Of a stretch of DNA of 64,000 nt, positions 1 to 8,459 are shown piece by piece (the stretch's first letter is position 1; every line of letters begins with the position of its first letter). This DNA is from Amorphus sp040750475 (lineage in GTDB: Bacteria > Pseudomonadota > Alphaproteobacteria > Rhizobiales > Amorphaceae). The stretch spans positions 62,001 through 126,000 of the forward strand of contig NZ_JABJVY010000010.1 of the NCBI RefSeq assembly GCF_040750475.1, read 5' to 3'. The notes under the pieces were generated by a model, which ran no database searches, had not been told where the DNA came from, and saw nothing but the letters and a program-made list of their open reading frames with translations. Position numbers and translations under genes: made by a program.

Positions 1-474
1 TCGACCGACGCCAGCGACGCAAAACCCAGGCCTCAGAACTTAGGGGAGCGCTCGGGCCGGGAGGGGCCGCAAAAGCAATCTTATCCAGGGTCGGTAACGG
101 TGCGTTGCGTCAGAGACGCTGATTTCTGGCTGTGCGCGGCGTTTCGTTTAAAGTCGCATAAGATGCATTATGGAACATAATTTAAGAAGCTGGTTTTTGG
201 ATTAGGTCAGATCCGAGAGCGGCGCGGGTCGTCGGCGCGCAATCCAAATCCTCGACATGCTGGTTGATCCGTGCGGAAATTATCAAGCCGGGCGAGCGAC
301 TTGACGCCACTCCCTTGAGCATTCTTGTAGCCCAGACGGCATCCAGGCGTGTCAGACCTTCATGGCCAGTGGTTGGGATAGATCCGCGATAGCCATGATC
401 GTTGCCGTTGGCGAAGATGGAGATTTGGAACGACGCTAAGTCCTGGACGCTCCGATGCTCGCATACGCGAGTTT
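1..474. other. Non-coding stretch at the window edge
   Basis: I see no convincing gene here. A 98-codon minus-strand frame with a GTG start touches the end of the metallo-hydrolase gene, but it has no recognisable domain and is treated as unsupported. The stretch looks less GC-rich than the neighbouring genes and holds the dif-like site described separately. Confidence 0.5.
151..178 (+). other. dif-like XerC/XerD recombination site (candidate)
   Basis: A 28-bp sequence has the layout of a dif site: a left arm containing TCGCATAA, a 6-bp centre (GATGCA) and a right arm TTATGGAACAT. By eye, 18 of 28 positions agree with the E. coli-type dif consensus, and the agreement lies in the inner XerC and XerD contact bases. 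It sits in gene-free sequence just beyond the conserved tatD-MBL cluster. It could be the chromosomal dif, or a site used by a XerCD-dependent element; sequence alone cannot say. Confidence 0.45.
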
Positions 475-1284
475 TCACTCCGAAATCGGCACCTCGATGC
501 GCATCATGTCGTAGGCTGGGACGATATGCTCCGGGAGCTCGGCCTTCAGCGTCTCGTAATCGAGATCGAGATGCAGATTAGTCAGGATGGCGCGCTTCGG
601 GCGCAACCGGTCGATCCAGCCAAGCGCTTCCTCCACGGAGAAATGACTGTTGTGCTCGGCATAGCGAAGCGCGTCGATGATCCAAAGATCCAGGCCGTGG
701 AGCAGTTCGACGCTTGCGTCCGGCAGATCGTTCGCATCGCTGGAATAGGCAATGTCGCCAAAGCGGAAGCCGAGCGAGTCGATCTCGCCGTGATGCTGCA
801 GAAAAGGCAGTGCCGTGACCGGGCCGCCGGCGCCTCGGATCGTCACCGGGGCACCGGGATGAAGCCGGTGTTCGTTGAGGATCGGCGGATAGCCGGATCC
901 TTCGGGTGTCACGAAACAATAATCGAACGCCTTGTGGGCGCGCGCCGAGGTGGCGTGATCCAGATAGACGTCGATCCGCTTGCGCTCCTTGAGCGCGAGC
1001 CCGCGCAAATCGTCGATGCCGTGGATGTGGTCGGCGTGGGGATGAGTGTAGAGCACCGCATCGAGCCGTTCCACGCCGGCATCGTTGATCTGCTCGCGCA
1101 GATCCGGTCCGGTGTCGATCACGATGGTCGTGACGCCCTGCTCGGAGCGCCGCTCGACCAGGAGCGCACACCGCCGCCGTCGATTCTTGGGGTTCTTAGG
1201 GTCGCAGGCGCCCCAGTCTCCGCCGATCCGCGGCACCCCCCCGGACGAGCCGCAACCCAGGATCGTGAACGTCAGCGCGCTCAT
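475..1284 (-). CDS. MBL-fold metallo-hydrolase, PhnP/RNase Z-like
   Basis: A 269-residue metallo-beta-lactamase-fold hydrolase. The zinc motif HPHADH is at residues 81-86, after a glycine-rich start (LGCGSSGGVPRIGG) typical of the PhnP/RNase Z-like branch; a C-terminal NLHLDLDY segment is also family-like. The start was chosen at the ATG that overlaps the tatD stop by 4 bp; a longer in-frame extension runs into tatD. It is the last gene of the rlpA-to-tatD operon, where a member of this family is usual in Rhizobiales. The likely reaction is hydrolysis of a phosphodiester or cyclic phosphate. The substrate is unknown, and its position gives no link to the phosphonate operon 50 kb away. Confidence 0.85.
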   Translation of the reverse strand: MSALTFTILGCGSSGGVPRIGGDWGACDPKNPKNRRRRCALLVERRSEQGVTTIVIDTGPDLREQINDAGVERLDAVLYTHPHADHIHGIDDLRGLALKERKRIDVYLDHATSARAHKAFDYCFVTPEGSGYPPILNEHRLHPGAPVTIRGAGGPVTALPFLQHHGEIDSLGFRFGDIAYSSDANDLPDASVELLHGLDLWIIDALRYAEHNSHFSVEEALGWIDRLRPKRAILTNLHLDLDYETLKAELPEHIVPAYDMMRIEVPISE

Positions 1285-2072
1285 TGGCTCTCCGGGCGCG
1301 GCACCTTGGAGAACAGCCGACAGAAATTCTCGGTGGTCGTGGCCGCGATCGCTTCCGGCGTCACGCTCCTCACCTCCGCCAACACCTTGGCGGTTTCGGC
1401 GACATAGGCCGGTTCGTTGCGCCGACCGCGATGCGGAACAGGCGCGAGATAGGGCGCATCGGTTTCCACCAGGAGACGATCCTCGGGCACGTCGCGCGCG
1501 ACCTCGCGGATTTCGGAAGCGTTCTTGAAAGTCAGAATGCCGGAAAAGGAAACGTAGAGGCCCAGCTCGATGCCGGCCATGGCGAGGTCGCGGCCGGACG
1601 AGAAGCAATGGAGGATCGCCGGAAAGGCCCCCTCCTCGTCATGTGCTGTCCTCAGGATCTCCGCGACATCCTCATCGGCATCCCGCGCATGGATCACCAG
1701 CGGCAAACCGGTCTCGCGGGCCGCCCGGATATGCCGGCGGAAACCCTCCGCCTGATCCTCGCGCGGAGCATAGTCATAATAGTAGTCCAGCCCCGCTTCT
1801 CCGATCGCGACCACCTTCGGATGCTGGGCGAGTTCGACCAGCTTCTCCGTCGTCACGTCGGTCTCGTTGCCGGCATTGTGGGGATGGGTTCCGACCGAGC
1901 AGAAAACGTCCGGATAGGCGTTGGCGACCGCCAGCACCTGATCGAACGCGTGGACGCGGGTGCAGATGGTCACCATCGTGGCGACCCCGGCTTCACGCGC
2001 CCGCTCGACGATGGCGTCGCGCTCTTCGGCGAAATCCGGGAAATCGAGATGGCAGTGGCTGTCGACGAGCAT
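1281..2072 (-). CDS. tatD: TatD family metal-dependent deoxyribonuclease
   Basis: A 263-residue TatD-type TIM-barrel hydrolase. Metal ligands are visible in order: HCH near residues 6-8, E92 in GEAGLDYYYD, H128 in LVIHAR, H155 in ILHCFS and D205 in VETDAPYLAP. The family degrades DNA and takes part in DNA quality control in the cytoplasm. Translation of the downstream metallo-hydrolase is probably coupled to it through a 4-bp ATGA overlap. It is separated from metG by about 70 bp that hold a palindromic repeat. Length is normal for the family. Confidence 0.93.
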   Translation of the reverse strand: MLVDSHCHLDFPDFAEERDAIVERAREAGVATMVTICTRVHAFDQVLAVANAYPDVFCSVGTHPHNAGNETDVTTEKLVELAQHPKVVAIGEAGLDYYYDYAPREDQAEGFRRHIRAARETGLPLVIHARDADEDVAEILRTAHDEEGAFPAILHCFSSGRDLAMAGIELGLYVSFSGILTFKNASEIREVARDVPEDRLLVETDAPYLAPVPHRGRRNEPAYVAETAKVLAEVRSVTPEAIAATTTENFCRLFSKVPRPESQ

Positions 2073-2103
2073 GAGCTTGTCTGCCTTGTCCTTCTAGTTA
2101 CCT

Positions 2104-2143
2104 CGGGATGTGGGCGAAAAACCGGTTTCCCGCCCGCATCCCG
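2104..2143. repeat. Dispersed palindromic repeat, family A, copy 1
   Basis: A 40-bp imperfect palindrome whose arms are CGGGATG and CATCCCG with an inner GGGCG/CGCCC pair. It lies in the short gap between metG and tatD. Related copies lie at 45093-45137 and 63571-63620. It resembles the intergenic palindromes common in Rhizobiales, and could fold as an RNA hairpin between the two cistrons. Confidence 0.6.
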
Positions 2144-2145
2144 TT

Positions 2146-3714
2146 CTAGGTCTTCGTGTCTTCGGTTTCCGGCTCAACGAACCGGGGAAACACGGGTTCC
2201 GGTCGCGGCAGCGGCGCTCCCGGCGCAAGCCGTCCAGCGTCTCCCAGCGTTGCGAAGCTGCGCTGGTCGGGATCGTCCAACCCAAGGATCGCCAGCAGCC
2301 GGTCCGCGCCCGCCGGCGTTACCGTCTGCATCAGAATACCAACTTGGCGCAGGATGTCGGCCGTCACGTAGAGAACGGTCTGCATCCGCTCCGGATCGCT
2401 CTTGCGCAAGGCCCAGGGCTCGCTCGCGGCGAAATAGCGGTTGGCCTCCGACACCACCTGGAACACCGCCGCCAGCATGGTGTGCAGTGCCTGCGTCTCC
2501 AGCGCCGCGCGGCAGGTCTCCAACAGGCCGTCCGCGGCCGCCAGGATCTCCTTGTCGGCGTCCGAGAACGCACCGGGCGCGGGCACCCTGCCCTCGCAGT
2601 GCTTGGCGATCATCGACAGCGAACGCTGCGCCAGGTTGCCGAGATCGTTCGCCAGATCCGCGTTGGAGCGGTTGACGATCGCCTCGTGGGAGTAGTTTCC
2701 GTCCTGACCGAACGGCACCTCCCGCAGGAAGAAATAGCGGAGCTGGTCAACGCCGTAGGTCTCGGCAAGTGCGAACGGGTCGATCACGTTGCCGACCGAC
2801 TTCGACATTTTCTCGCCGCGGTTGAACAGGAAGCCGTGGCCGAATACGCGCTTGGGCAACGGCAGGCCCGCCGACATCAGGAAGGCCGGCCAATAGACGG
2901 CATGAAAGCGCACGATGTCCTTGCCAATCACATGCAGGTCGGCCGGCCAGTAGCGCTTGTAGCTGTCGCTGTCCGTGTCGGGAAAACCGACGCCGGTGAG
3001 ATAGTTGGTCAGCGCATCGACCCAGACATACATGACGTGGCGCTCGTCGCCCGGCACCTTGACGCCCCAGTCGAAGGTGGTACGCGAGATCGAGAGGTCC
3101 TTGAGGCCGCCCTCGACGAAGCGGACCACCTCATTGCGCCGCTCGTCCGGGCCGATGAAACTCGGATTGTCGCGGTAGTGGTTGAGAAGCGGCTCCTGGT
3201 AGGCCGAGAGCCGGAAGAAATAGCTCTCCTCCTCCACCCATTCGACCGGCGTTCCCTGCGGGCCGCGACGCACGCCATCCTCGCCGACGGTGGTTTCCGC
3301 CTCCTGGTAGTAGGCTTCGTCGCGCACCGAGTACCAGCCGGAATAGGTGTCCTTGTAGATGTCGCCGGCGGCCGCCATCCGCTCCCAGATCGCTCGGCTC
3401 GCGGCCGCATGGCGCGGCTCGGTGGTGCGGATGAAGTCGTCGTTGGAGCAGTTGAGCTCGGCCGCCATGGCGGCAAAGCGCGGCGCCTGGCGATCGGCGA
3501 ATTCGCGCGCGGTCAATCCTTCGCGCGCCGCCGTCTGCTGCATCTTCTGGCCGTGCTCGTCGGTTCCGGTCAGGAAATAGACGTCGTACCCGTCGAGCCG
3601 CTTGAAGCGGGCGAGCGCGTCGGTGGCGATCACCTCGTAGGCGTGGCCGATATGGGGCGCACCGTTCGGGTACGAGATCGCAGTCGTGATGTAGTACGCG
3701 GGACGATCGGTCAT
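2146..3714 (-). CDS. metG: Methionyl-tRNA synthetase
   Basis: A 522-residue class I aminoacyl-tRNA synthetase that charges tRNA-Met. The HIGH motif is exact at residues 21-24 (PHIGHAYE) and KMSKS is exact near residue 300 (GEKMSKSVGN). It is the short form of about 520 residues with no C-terminal tRNA-binding extension, and I see no CxxC zinc knuckle pair, as is usual for the alphaproteobacterial form. The ATG giving MTDRPAYY was preferred over a TTG four codons upstream. It belongs to the operon with holB upstream and tatD downstream. Confidence 0.96.
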   Translation of the reverse strand: MTDRPAYYITTAISYPNGAPHIGHAYEVIATDALARFKRLDGYDVYFLTGTDEHGQKMQQTAAREGLTAREFADRQAPRFAAMAAELNCSNDDFIRTTEPRHAAASRAIWERMAAAGDIYKDTYSGWYSVRDEAYYQEAETTVGEDGVRRGPQGTPVEWVEEESYFFRLSAYQEPLLNHYRDNPSFIGPDERRNEVVRFVEGGLKDLSISRTTFDWGVKVPGDERHVMYVWVDALTNYLTGVGFPDTDSDSYKRYWPADLHVIGKDIVRFHAVYWPAFLMSAGLPLPKRVFGHGFLFNRGEKMSKSVGNVIDPFALAETYGVDQLRYFFLREVPFGQDGNYSHEAIVNRSNADLANDLGNLAQRSLSMIAKHCEGRVPAPGAFSDADKEILAAADGLLETCRAALETQALHTMLAAVFQVVSEANRYFAASEPWALRKSDPERMQTVLYVTADILRQVGILMQTVTPAGADRLLAILGLDDPDQRSFATLGDAGRLAPGAPLPRPEPVFPRFVEPETEDTKT

Positions 3715-3747
3715 GGCATCCGGCAAGCACGGTACCGACCGGGTGGT

Positions 3748-4848
3748 TCAGGACGCGTGCGCCCGTGCCGTCCGGTCGACCTGTGCGATATCGTGAAAGA
3801 GGTCGAGCACAACCTGCTTACGGTCGAGGTTGAACGCGTCGGCGAGGCCGACCGCGTGGGCCGTCTTTTCCCATACCTCGGCCCACCCGGCAAGCGTTGC
3901 CGCAGGCGCGCCCGCTACCGCTTCGCGCCGCATCTTCTTCGACAGCCAATCGAACACCAGATCGATCAGGAGCTCGTAGGCTTCATCCGATCCGGCGGGA
4001 GCCACCCTGTCCGACAGGCGGTGCACGGCCGCGACGTCGAACGCCGGCAGCCGATCAAGGATCTCCGCCACGGCGCCATATAGACCGACCCCGCCGGCTT
4101 CCAGCAAGGTCAGCGCGCGGCGGATGCTGCCGTCGGCGAGCGAGGCCGCAAGCGAGACGGCATCGCTTTCATGGGAGGCATCCGCACCGAGCTCGTGAAG
4201 CCCGCGCCGGAGCGCCTCTTCCGGCAATGGCCGCAGGTCGAGACGCCGGCAGCGCGAGCGGATCGTCGGCAAAAGCCGTCCCGGAACATGGCAGATCAGC
4301 AGGAACAGCGCTTGCGACGGCGGTTCTTCCAGCGCTTTCAAAAGCGCATTGGCGGCGTTGGTGTTGAGATCGTCGGCCACATCGACGACGACCACCCGAA
4401 AGCCGCCATGGGCCGATGTCGACCCGAAATAGGGAACCAGCCGGCGGACTTCGTCGACGGTGATCTCACCGCGAAAGCGCTTGCCCTTCTCGTCATAAGG
4501 CCGCCTCAAATGCAGAAGGCCCGGATGTGCGCCGATCGCGATTTGGCGTGCGGCCGCATGGTCGGCCGGAACGGAGAGATCCTGTGCCGCGGCCACTTCA
4601 GGCGACTGGCGATCGGGGTGCGCCAACACGAAGCGGGCGAAGCGGAAGGCGAGCGTCGCCTTACCGATCCCTTCCGGACCGGTCAGGAGCAGCGCATGAT
4701 GCAGCCGGCCGGCGCGGTAGCTCTCCAAAAGCTCCGCCTCCGCCGTCTCGTGGCCGATCAGACGTGTCTGAAGCTTCGGGAGCGGCCAGTCGCCGATCTG
4801 GTCGGGTTCCTTCGGCGGCTCTTCGGTCCGCTTTGCCGCGCGGGCCAT
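3748..4848 (-). CDS. holB: DNA polymerase III subunit delta prime
   Basis: A 366-residue clamp-loader AAA+ protein. The Walker A motif GPEGIGKA lies at residues 57-64, followed by an ALLKALEEPP segment typical of delta prime and gamma/tau. It helps load the sliding clamp onto primed DNA at the replication fork. It lies 6 bp downstream of tmk and about 30 bp upstream of metG, an arrangement conserved in Rhizobiales. Its N-terminal 25 residues are charged and proline-rich, and probably disordered. Confidence 0.93.
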   Translation of the reverse strand: MARAAKRTEEPPKEPDQIGDWPLPKLQTRLIGHETAEAELLESYRAGRLHHALLLTGPEGIGKATLAFRFARFVLAHPDRQSPEVAAAQDLSVPADHAAARQIAIGAHPGLLHLRRPYDEKGKRFRGEITVDEVRRLVPYFGSTSAHGGFRVVVVDVADDLNTNAANALLKALEEPPSQALFLLICHVPGRLLPTIRSRCRRLDLRPLPEEALRRGLHELGADASHESDAVSLAASLADGSIRRALTLLEAGGVGLYGAVAEILDRLPAFDVAAVHRLSDRVAPAGSDEAYELLIDLVFDWLSKKMRREAVAGAPAATLAGWAEVWEKTAHAVGLADAFNLDRKQVVLDLFHDIAQVDRTARAHAS

Positions 4849-4854
4849 GGCAAC

Positions 4855-5616
4855 CTACCGCGCCGCCATCGGGCACAGCCGCTCGACGACCGTGCGCCAC
4901 ACGGTTTCGGCGATCTCCGGCGACGGGCCGCTGGCATCCACGACCACGCATCGGCGTGGATCGGAAACCGCAAGCCTGCGAAAGGCGCGGCGACGCGCGG
5001 CGTCTGCGTCCCATCCCTCGCCTTCGAACCGATCCGCCGGCATCTCCCCCCGGCGGGCTGCAGCCCGCGCCCGAGCAATGGCCGGATCCAGATCGAGCAC
5101 GATCGTCAGGTCGGGTTTCACACCGTCCAACGCGATCCGCTCCATGGCGGACAATATCGGTGTTTCGACCCCGGAAAGCCCCTGATAGACACGGCTTGAG
5201 TCGGCAAACCGGTCGCACAGCACCCAGACGCCCTTGGCAAGCGCCGGACGGATCGTGCGGTCCACATGATCAATGCGGGCAGCGGAAAACAAGATCGCTT
5301 CGGCATCCGCGCCGAACTCTCGCGCAGCGCCCGACAGCAGCACCTGGCGGATCATTTCCGCCCCGCGTGTGCCGCCAGGCTCCCGCGTCTTCAGGATCGG
5401 GAGACCCAATTCTCCGAGACGATGCGCAAGGGCACGGACCTGGGTGGTCTTCCCGGTCCCCTCCCCGCCTTCGAAGGAAATGAACCGGCCTCGCGCATTC
5501 CGGGCCACGCCTTCGGATACTGCCGCATCCGATGCGCCGGCCGGCCCGGCCTGGCTCTTATCCGGAACTTGAAGCGTTTCGGTTGCGTTCACCACGGGCG
5601 ACCCCGCAGCCGTCAT
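4855..5616 (-). CDS. tmk: Thymidylate kinase
   Basis: Phosphorylates dTMP to dTDP. The P-loop is EGGEGTGKTT at about residues 49-58 and the DRF motif occurs in LCDRFADSSRVYQG. The annotated 253 residues carry about 43 extra residues before the catalytic core. An in-frame GTG at codon 38, behind a GAAGGC sequence, would give the usual length of about 215, so the true start is uncertain. The chosen ATG overlaps the rlpA stop by 4 bp, which favours the long form. Confidence 0.93.
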   Translation of the reverse strand: MTAAGSPVVNATETLQVPDKSQAGPAGASDAAVSEGVARNARGRFISFEGGEGTGKTTQVRALAHRLGELGLPILKTREPGGTRGAEMIRQVLLSGAAREFGADAEAILFSAARIDHVDRTIRPALAKGVWVLCDRFADSSRVYQGLSGVETPILSAMERIALDGVKPDLTIVLDLDPAIARARAAARRGEMPADRFEGEGWDADAARRRAFRRLAVSDPRRCVVVDASGPSPEIAETVWRTVVERLCPMAAR

Positions 5617-6890
5617 TCGGTTGCGGCGGAACCGGACCCGCTCTTGGACGCCGCCATGGCGATCGCGCCAGCGTCCAGGCCGCCCGCGCCGGTCCCCATG
5701 GTGGCATAGGCAGCCATGATCCGCGAACCGATCGGGTCGGGATCGGAATCGGCAGATGCAAGCTGAACCGGCGCCGCCTCCGGCTGCGTAGCAGCAGGCG
5801 ACGCAGCGTCTTCGTTGGATGCGATTTCGACGAGCTGGGCCATCGGGTCGTTATCCGGCTTGCGTTCCGGCTCCGGTGCGGTCGGTGTCGCGGTCGGAGC
5901 TGGCGCAGAAGCGGAGGATTCGGACGCGGCAACGCCGGGCAACGCCTCATCCCGGGAAGCAGGTTCTGGAGCCTTTTCCGCCGTCCGCTTGGAAGGCTTG
6001 GACGATGTCGCCACCGGCGGCGGCCCGTCACGCGACGGAATCGGATGACGCGGACGCGGGTTATCTTCCACGTAGGCCAGCAGCGCGCTGGTCGCGGAGT
6101 TCGCCGTATCGCGCGACCGGTTGGGCGTTACGCGTTCGCTGGTATTTTTCTGCGGCTTGCTCTTCGAGGCCAGCAGGATAGAGCGTTCCGGCGCCTCCGG
6201 CTTCGGCCGCGTCGCCGGCGGCTTGCCGGAAGACGGACCACGGTAGCTTGCCAGCAGATAGTCCTGGTCGTGGCCGTCGAGCCGAGCCGGCCCGACATAT
6301 TCGACTTTGACTTTCGCGACGCCATCGTTGCGGAAGTCGAGAACATCGGCCGTGCGATGAGACACGTCGATCACCCGGCTGCCGTGAAACGGCCCCCGGT
6401 CGTTCACGCGAACGATGATGGAGCGGCCATTTTTGAGGTTCGTCACGCGGGCATAGGACGGCAGCGGCATGGTGGTGTGCGCTGCGGAGAAGCTGTTGGC
6501 GTCGAACACTTCGCCGTTTGCCGTCATCCGGCCGTGAAACGCCGCGCCATACCAGGACGCTGTCCCGACGGCCTCGTAGTTCGGGTCGAGCTTTGGCTTA
6601 TACCAACGGCCAGCGACCTTGTACGGTTTGCCGACCATCTCGCGGCCGCCGCCCTTCGGAATCGGCTTTCCGGAGCCGATTACGCGCGGGCTTGGCGGCA
6701 CGCCATATTTCGGGTCGATCTCGGCGCGGTCGCCGGAGGTCGAGTTGCACGCGGCGAGTGCCACGCATCCGGCGATGACCACACCGAAACGAAAAAGGGT
6801 GTTGGAGGGCAATGCGACCTTCCGCTTTATCTGTCTGGCGTCGACGGCCGGCGCCGCGGCGCCCAATTCCTTGTTCCGGATGACCGTCAT
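5613..6890 (-). CDS. rlpA: Septal ring lytic transglycosylase RlpA family lipoprotein
   Basis: A 425-residue lipoprotein: a hydrophobic stretch ends in a lipobox with Cys48 (VALAAC), then comes a double-psi beta-barrel starting at GTASWYG (residues 109-115) and containing VNDRGPFHGSRVIDVS. The family cleaves naked glycan strands at division sites. The C-terminal 200 residues are rich in Pro, Ala and Ser and show no obvious SPOR domain. It is first in the operon. In many Rhizobiales a D-Ala-D-Ala carboxypeptidase gene lies between rlpA and tmk; here the two overlap by 4 bp and that gene is absent. Confidence 0.92.
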   Translation of the reverse strand: MTVIRNKELGAAAPAVDARQIKRKVALPSNTLFRFGVVIAGCVALAACNSTSGDRAEIDPKYGVPPSPRVIGSGKPIPKGGGREMVGKPYKVAGRWYKPKLDPNYEAVGTASWYGAAFHGRMTANGEVFDANSFSAAHTTMPLPSYARVTNLKNGRSIIVRVNDRGPFHGSRVIDVSHRTADVLDFRNDGVAKVKVEYVGPARLDGHDQDYLLASYRGPSSGKPPATRPKPEAPERSILLASKSKPQKNTSERVTPNRSRDTANSATSALLAYVEDNPRPRHPIPSRDGPPPVATSSKPSKRTAEKAPEPASRDEALPGVAASESSASAPAPTATPTAPEPERKPDNDPMAQLVEIASNEDAASPAATQPEAAPVQLASADSDPDPIGSRIMAAYATMGTGAGGLDAGAIAMAASKSGSGSAATE

Positions 6891-7202
6891 GCGCGCCCCG
6901 CCCCTTCAGGATCGTGACCATCGGCGCCATAGCCCGACGAACGGAACCGATGATCGCTTCCGTCAACTGCTTCGATCACGGGAGAATGGGGCGGCATTGT
7001 GACGAGCGGCCGTTTGCAGCGCACCCAGAGATAAGAAGGTCTAAACGCGGCCCTGAAAATTCACTGTTCCGGACGCGAAACGCCCTTCGAAGGCGCCTTC
7101 GAGCCGCCCCGCCTTTTAAGGAATCGCGGAAGCTCCCCCTAGAGGCGACCTTTTGCGCGTTTCCGCGGACGGCCAACCGATTTCCGCTTCGCCGAGAAGG
7201 CA
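6891..7202. other. Intergenic region upstream of rlpA, with a 16-bp palindrome
   Basis: No gene recognised. It should contain the promoter of the rlpA operon on the minus strand. A perfect 16-bp palindrome (TCGAAGGCGCCTTCGA) lies at 7087-7102 and could be an operator or simply a hairpin at the 3' side of the neighbouring gene. Confidence 0.4.
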
Positions 7203-7601
7203 CTACTTGCCCACTCGGGCCCGCCCGCTCAACCCGTCATCGCGGGTCCAGTACAAGCGAGCACCCTCGCCCTCGCGCAGGCTGAAGCAGAATTGGCGCC
7301 CATCGTACCAAGTCGTCCATTTCTGGCAGAGTTGATTGTCGCGCACCCACCAGGTGCCCGTGTCGGTCGGTCGCATGGCCTTGCCGAGGCCGAGTGCTTT
7401 CCCGGAACCGTCGACCGTACCGTCGGCGCGGTAATAGAGCGGGAATTCGCCACCGAACGGCGTGGCGAGATAGACGCGTTTACCGGCAATGGTCGCGCGG
7501 ATTTCGGAGCCCGACAGCGCGGCGCCCTGTGCAAGGGTAGCAGCGGGCGCAAGCACGGCGAGCCCAGCCAAAGCTGTGACGACTGACCGGACGATCGGCA
7601 T
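7203..7601 (-). CDS. Small secreted protein of unknown function (DUF995-like)
   Basis: 132 residues with a clear signal peptide (hydrophobic core ALAGLAVLAPAATLAQG), so it is probably periplasmic. The mature part has the pattern GSEIRATIAGKRV, YYRADGTVDG, TGTWWVRDNQLCQKW, then RQFCFSL. This resembles DUF995-like secreted proteins of alphaproteobacteria, with two cysteines that could form a disulphide. No enzymatic motif is visible and the function is unknown. It is a single gene between rlpA and tRNA-Ser. Confidence 0.75.
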   Translation of the reverse strand: MPIVRSVVTALAGLAVLAPAATLAQGAALSGSEIRATIAGKRVYLATPFGGEFPLYYRADGTVDGSGKALGLGKAMRPTDTGTWWVRDNQLCQKWTTWYDGRQFCFSLREGEGARLYWTRDDGLSGRARVGK

Positions 7602-7824
7602 GGCGGACCTCCTGAAGCAAGATGTCTGCCCGGTCTACGCGTGCCCCGCTCATCTGGATCGCTTTTCGGTGAGCTGCCCCTGGATGGGCCGCCGACGGTG
7701 CCGTTCGGCTCTCTATTGAGACGGGTGGTCCAGGATGATCGATGGCCGAAACCGCTCAAAACAAACGAAAGCGTGGATCGCGCCTTGCTGAATCGGTTCG
7801 TGGCCCGCTACAGGAAATGCACCG

Positions 7825-7914
7825 GGAGGAGTGGCCGAGTGGTTGAAGGCACCGGTCTTGAAAACCGGCAGGCGGGCAACCGTCTCGTGGGTTCGAATCC
7901 CACCTCCTCCGCCA
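7825..7914 (+). tRNA. tRNA-Ser (anticodon UGA)
   Basis: A complete tRNA with CCA encoded. The acceptor stem GGAGGAG pairs with CTCCTCC, the D region is GCCGAGTGGTTGAAGGC, the anticodon loop is CTTGAAA with TGA at 7859-7861, the class II variable arm is GGCGGGCAACCGTC-like, and the T arm is GTGGGTTCGAATCCCAC. The long variable arm and UGA anticodon identify serine. Confidence 0.97.
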
Positions 7915-8388
7915 TCTTTATTTGCGCGCAGCCGCCACACCAACCCTGCGCGCATGGCTCCGAGTTCGAACTTCGTTCGATCCTCTCAGCTATTTCGCTT
8001 TCACGTAGCCTGTCGTTTGACGCGGCCGTTGGAGAAAAGCGGGACATTCCGGCAAGTGTCCGGTGAGAAATCGCCCAACATCGGGTCCGTCAGAAGCGGC
8101 CTTCGTTGGGAGCTACGATGCCGGCGATCCTGCGAATTGAAGGCGTCCGAACCGGGCCTGCGTCGAAGCAATGCCGCTCGTCGAGCGCTTCGCCTTCGCA
8201 GAAAACCCGTAGACGGAATGTATCTCCGCGAAATCAATGACTTATGATGCGGTCAAGGCATTCTATCACGGACGAAGACTATGTATTCGACCAGAGGCAC
8301 GGCTTCCGGACATTAACATAGGATAATTTTTAGCAAACAATTACAGAATCAACCAAAAATCAACGGGCGATTTTTCAAGTAATCGCCA
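7915..8388. other. Intergenic region between tRNA-Ser and the sigma factor gene
   Basis: No gene recognised on either strand. The last 100 bases before the sigma factor are AT-rich, in contrast to the surroundings, as expected for a promoter region. No nepR- or phyR-like reading frame was found here. Confidence 0.45.
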
Positions 8389-8413
8389 GGAACCAAGAGC
8401 GATCCGGTGCATT
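8389..8413 (+). promoter_or_regulatory. Weak EcfG-type promoter motif before the sigma factor gene
   Basis: GGAAC, 16 bp, then CATT, one base off the EcfG -10 core CGTT. It lies 46 bp upstream of the chosen start. It would allow the sigma factor to activate its own gene, but the -10 mismatch makes this weaker than the other motifs. Confidence 0.3.
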
Positions 8414-8459
8414 CTCCTATGTGGCTGGGGTGTTACGACCGGCACTCAGGAACGCTGCC

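Noticed and set aside
182..478. 98-codon minus-strand frame with GTG start after the metallo-hydrolase gene
   Set aside because: The GTG overlaps the stop of the hydrolase gene, which is suggestive, but the protein has no domain, no clear ribosome-binding site and unremarkable composition.
475..1284. Assigning the MBL hydrolase as PhnP of a C-P lyase pathway
   Set aside because: It sits in the standard tatD cluster, no C-P lyase genes are present, and the family is broad.
2110..4083. 657-residue plus-strand frame opposite metG and holB
   Set aside because: It reads antisense through two certain genes and has no domain; a GC-driven shadow.
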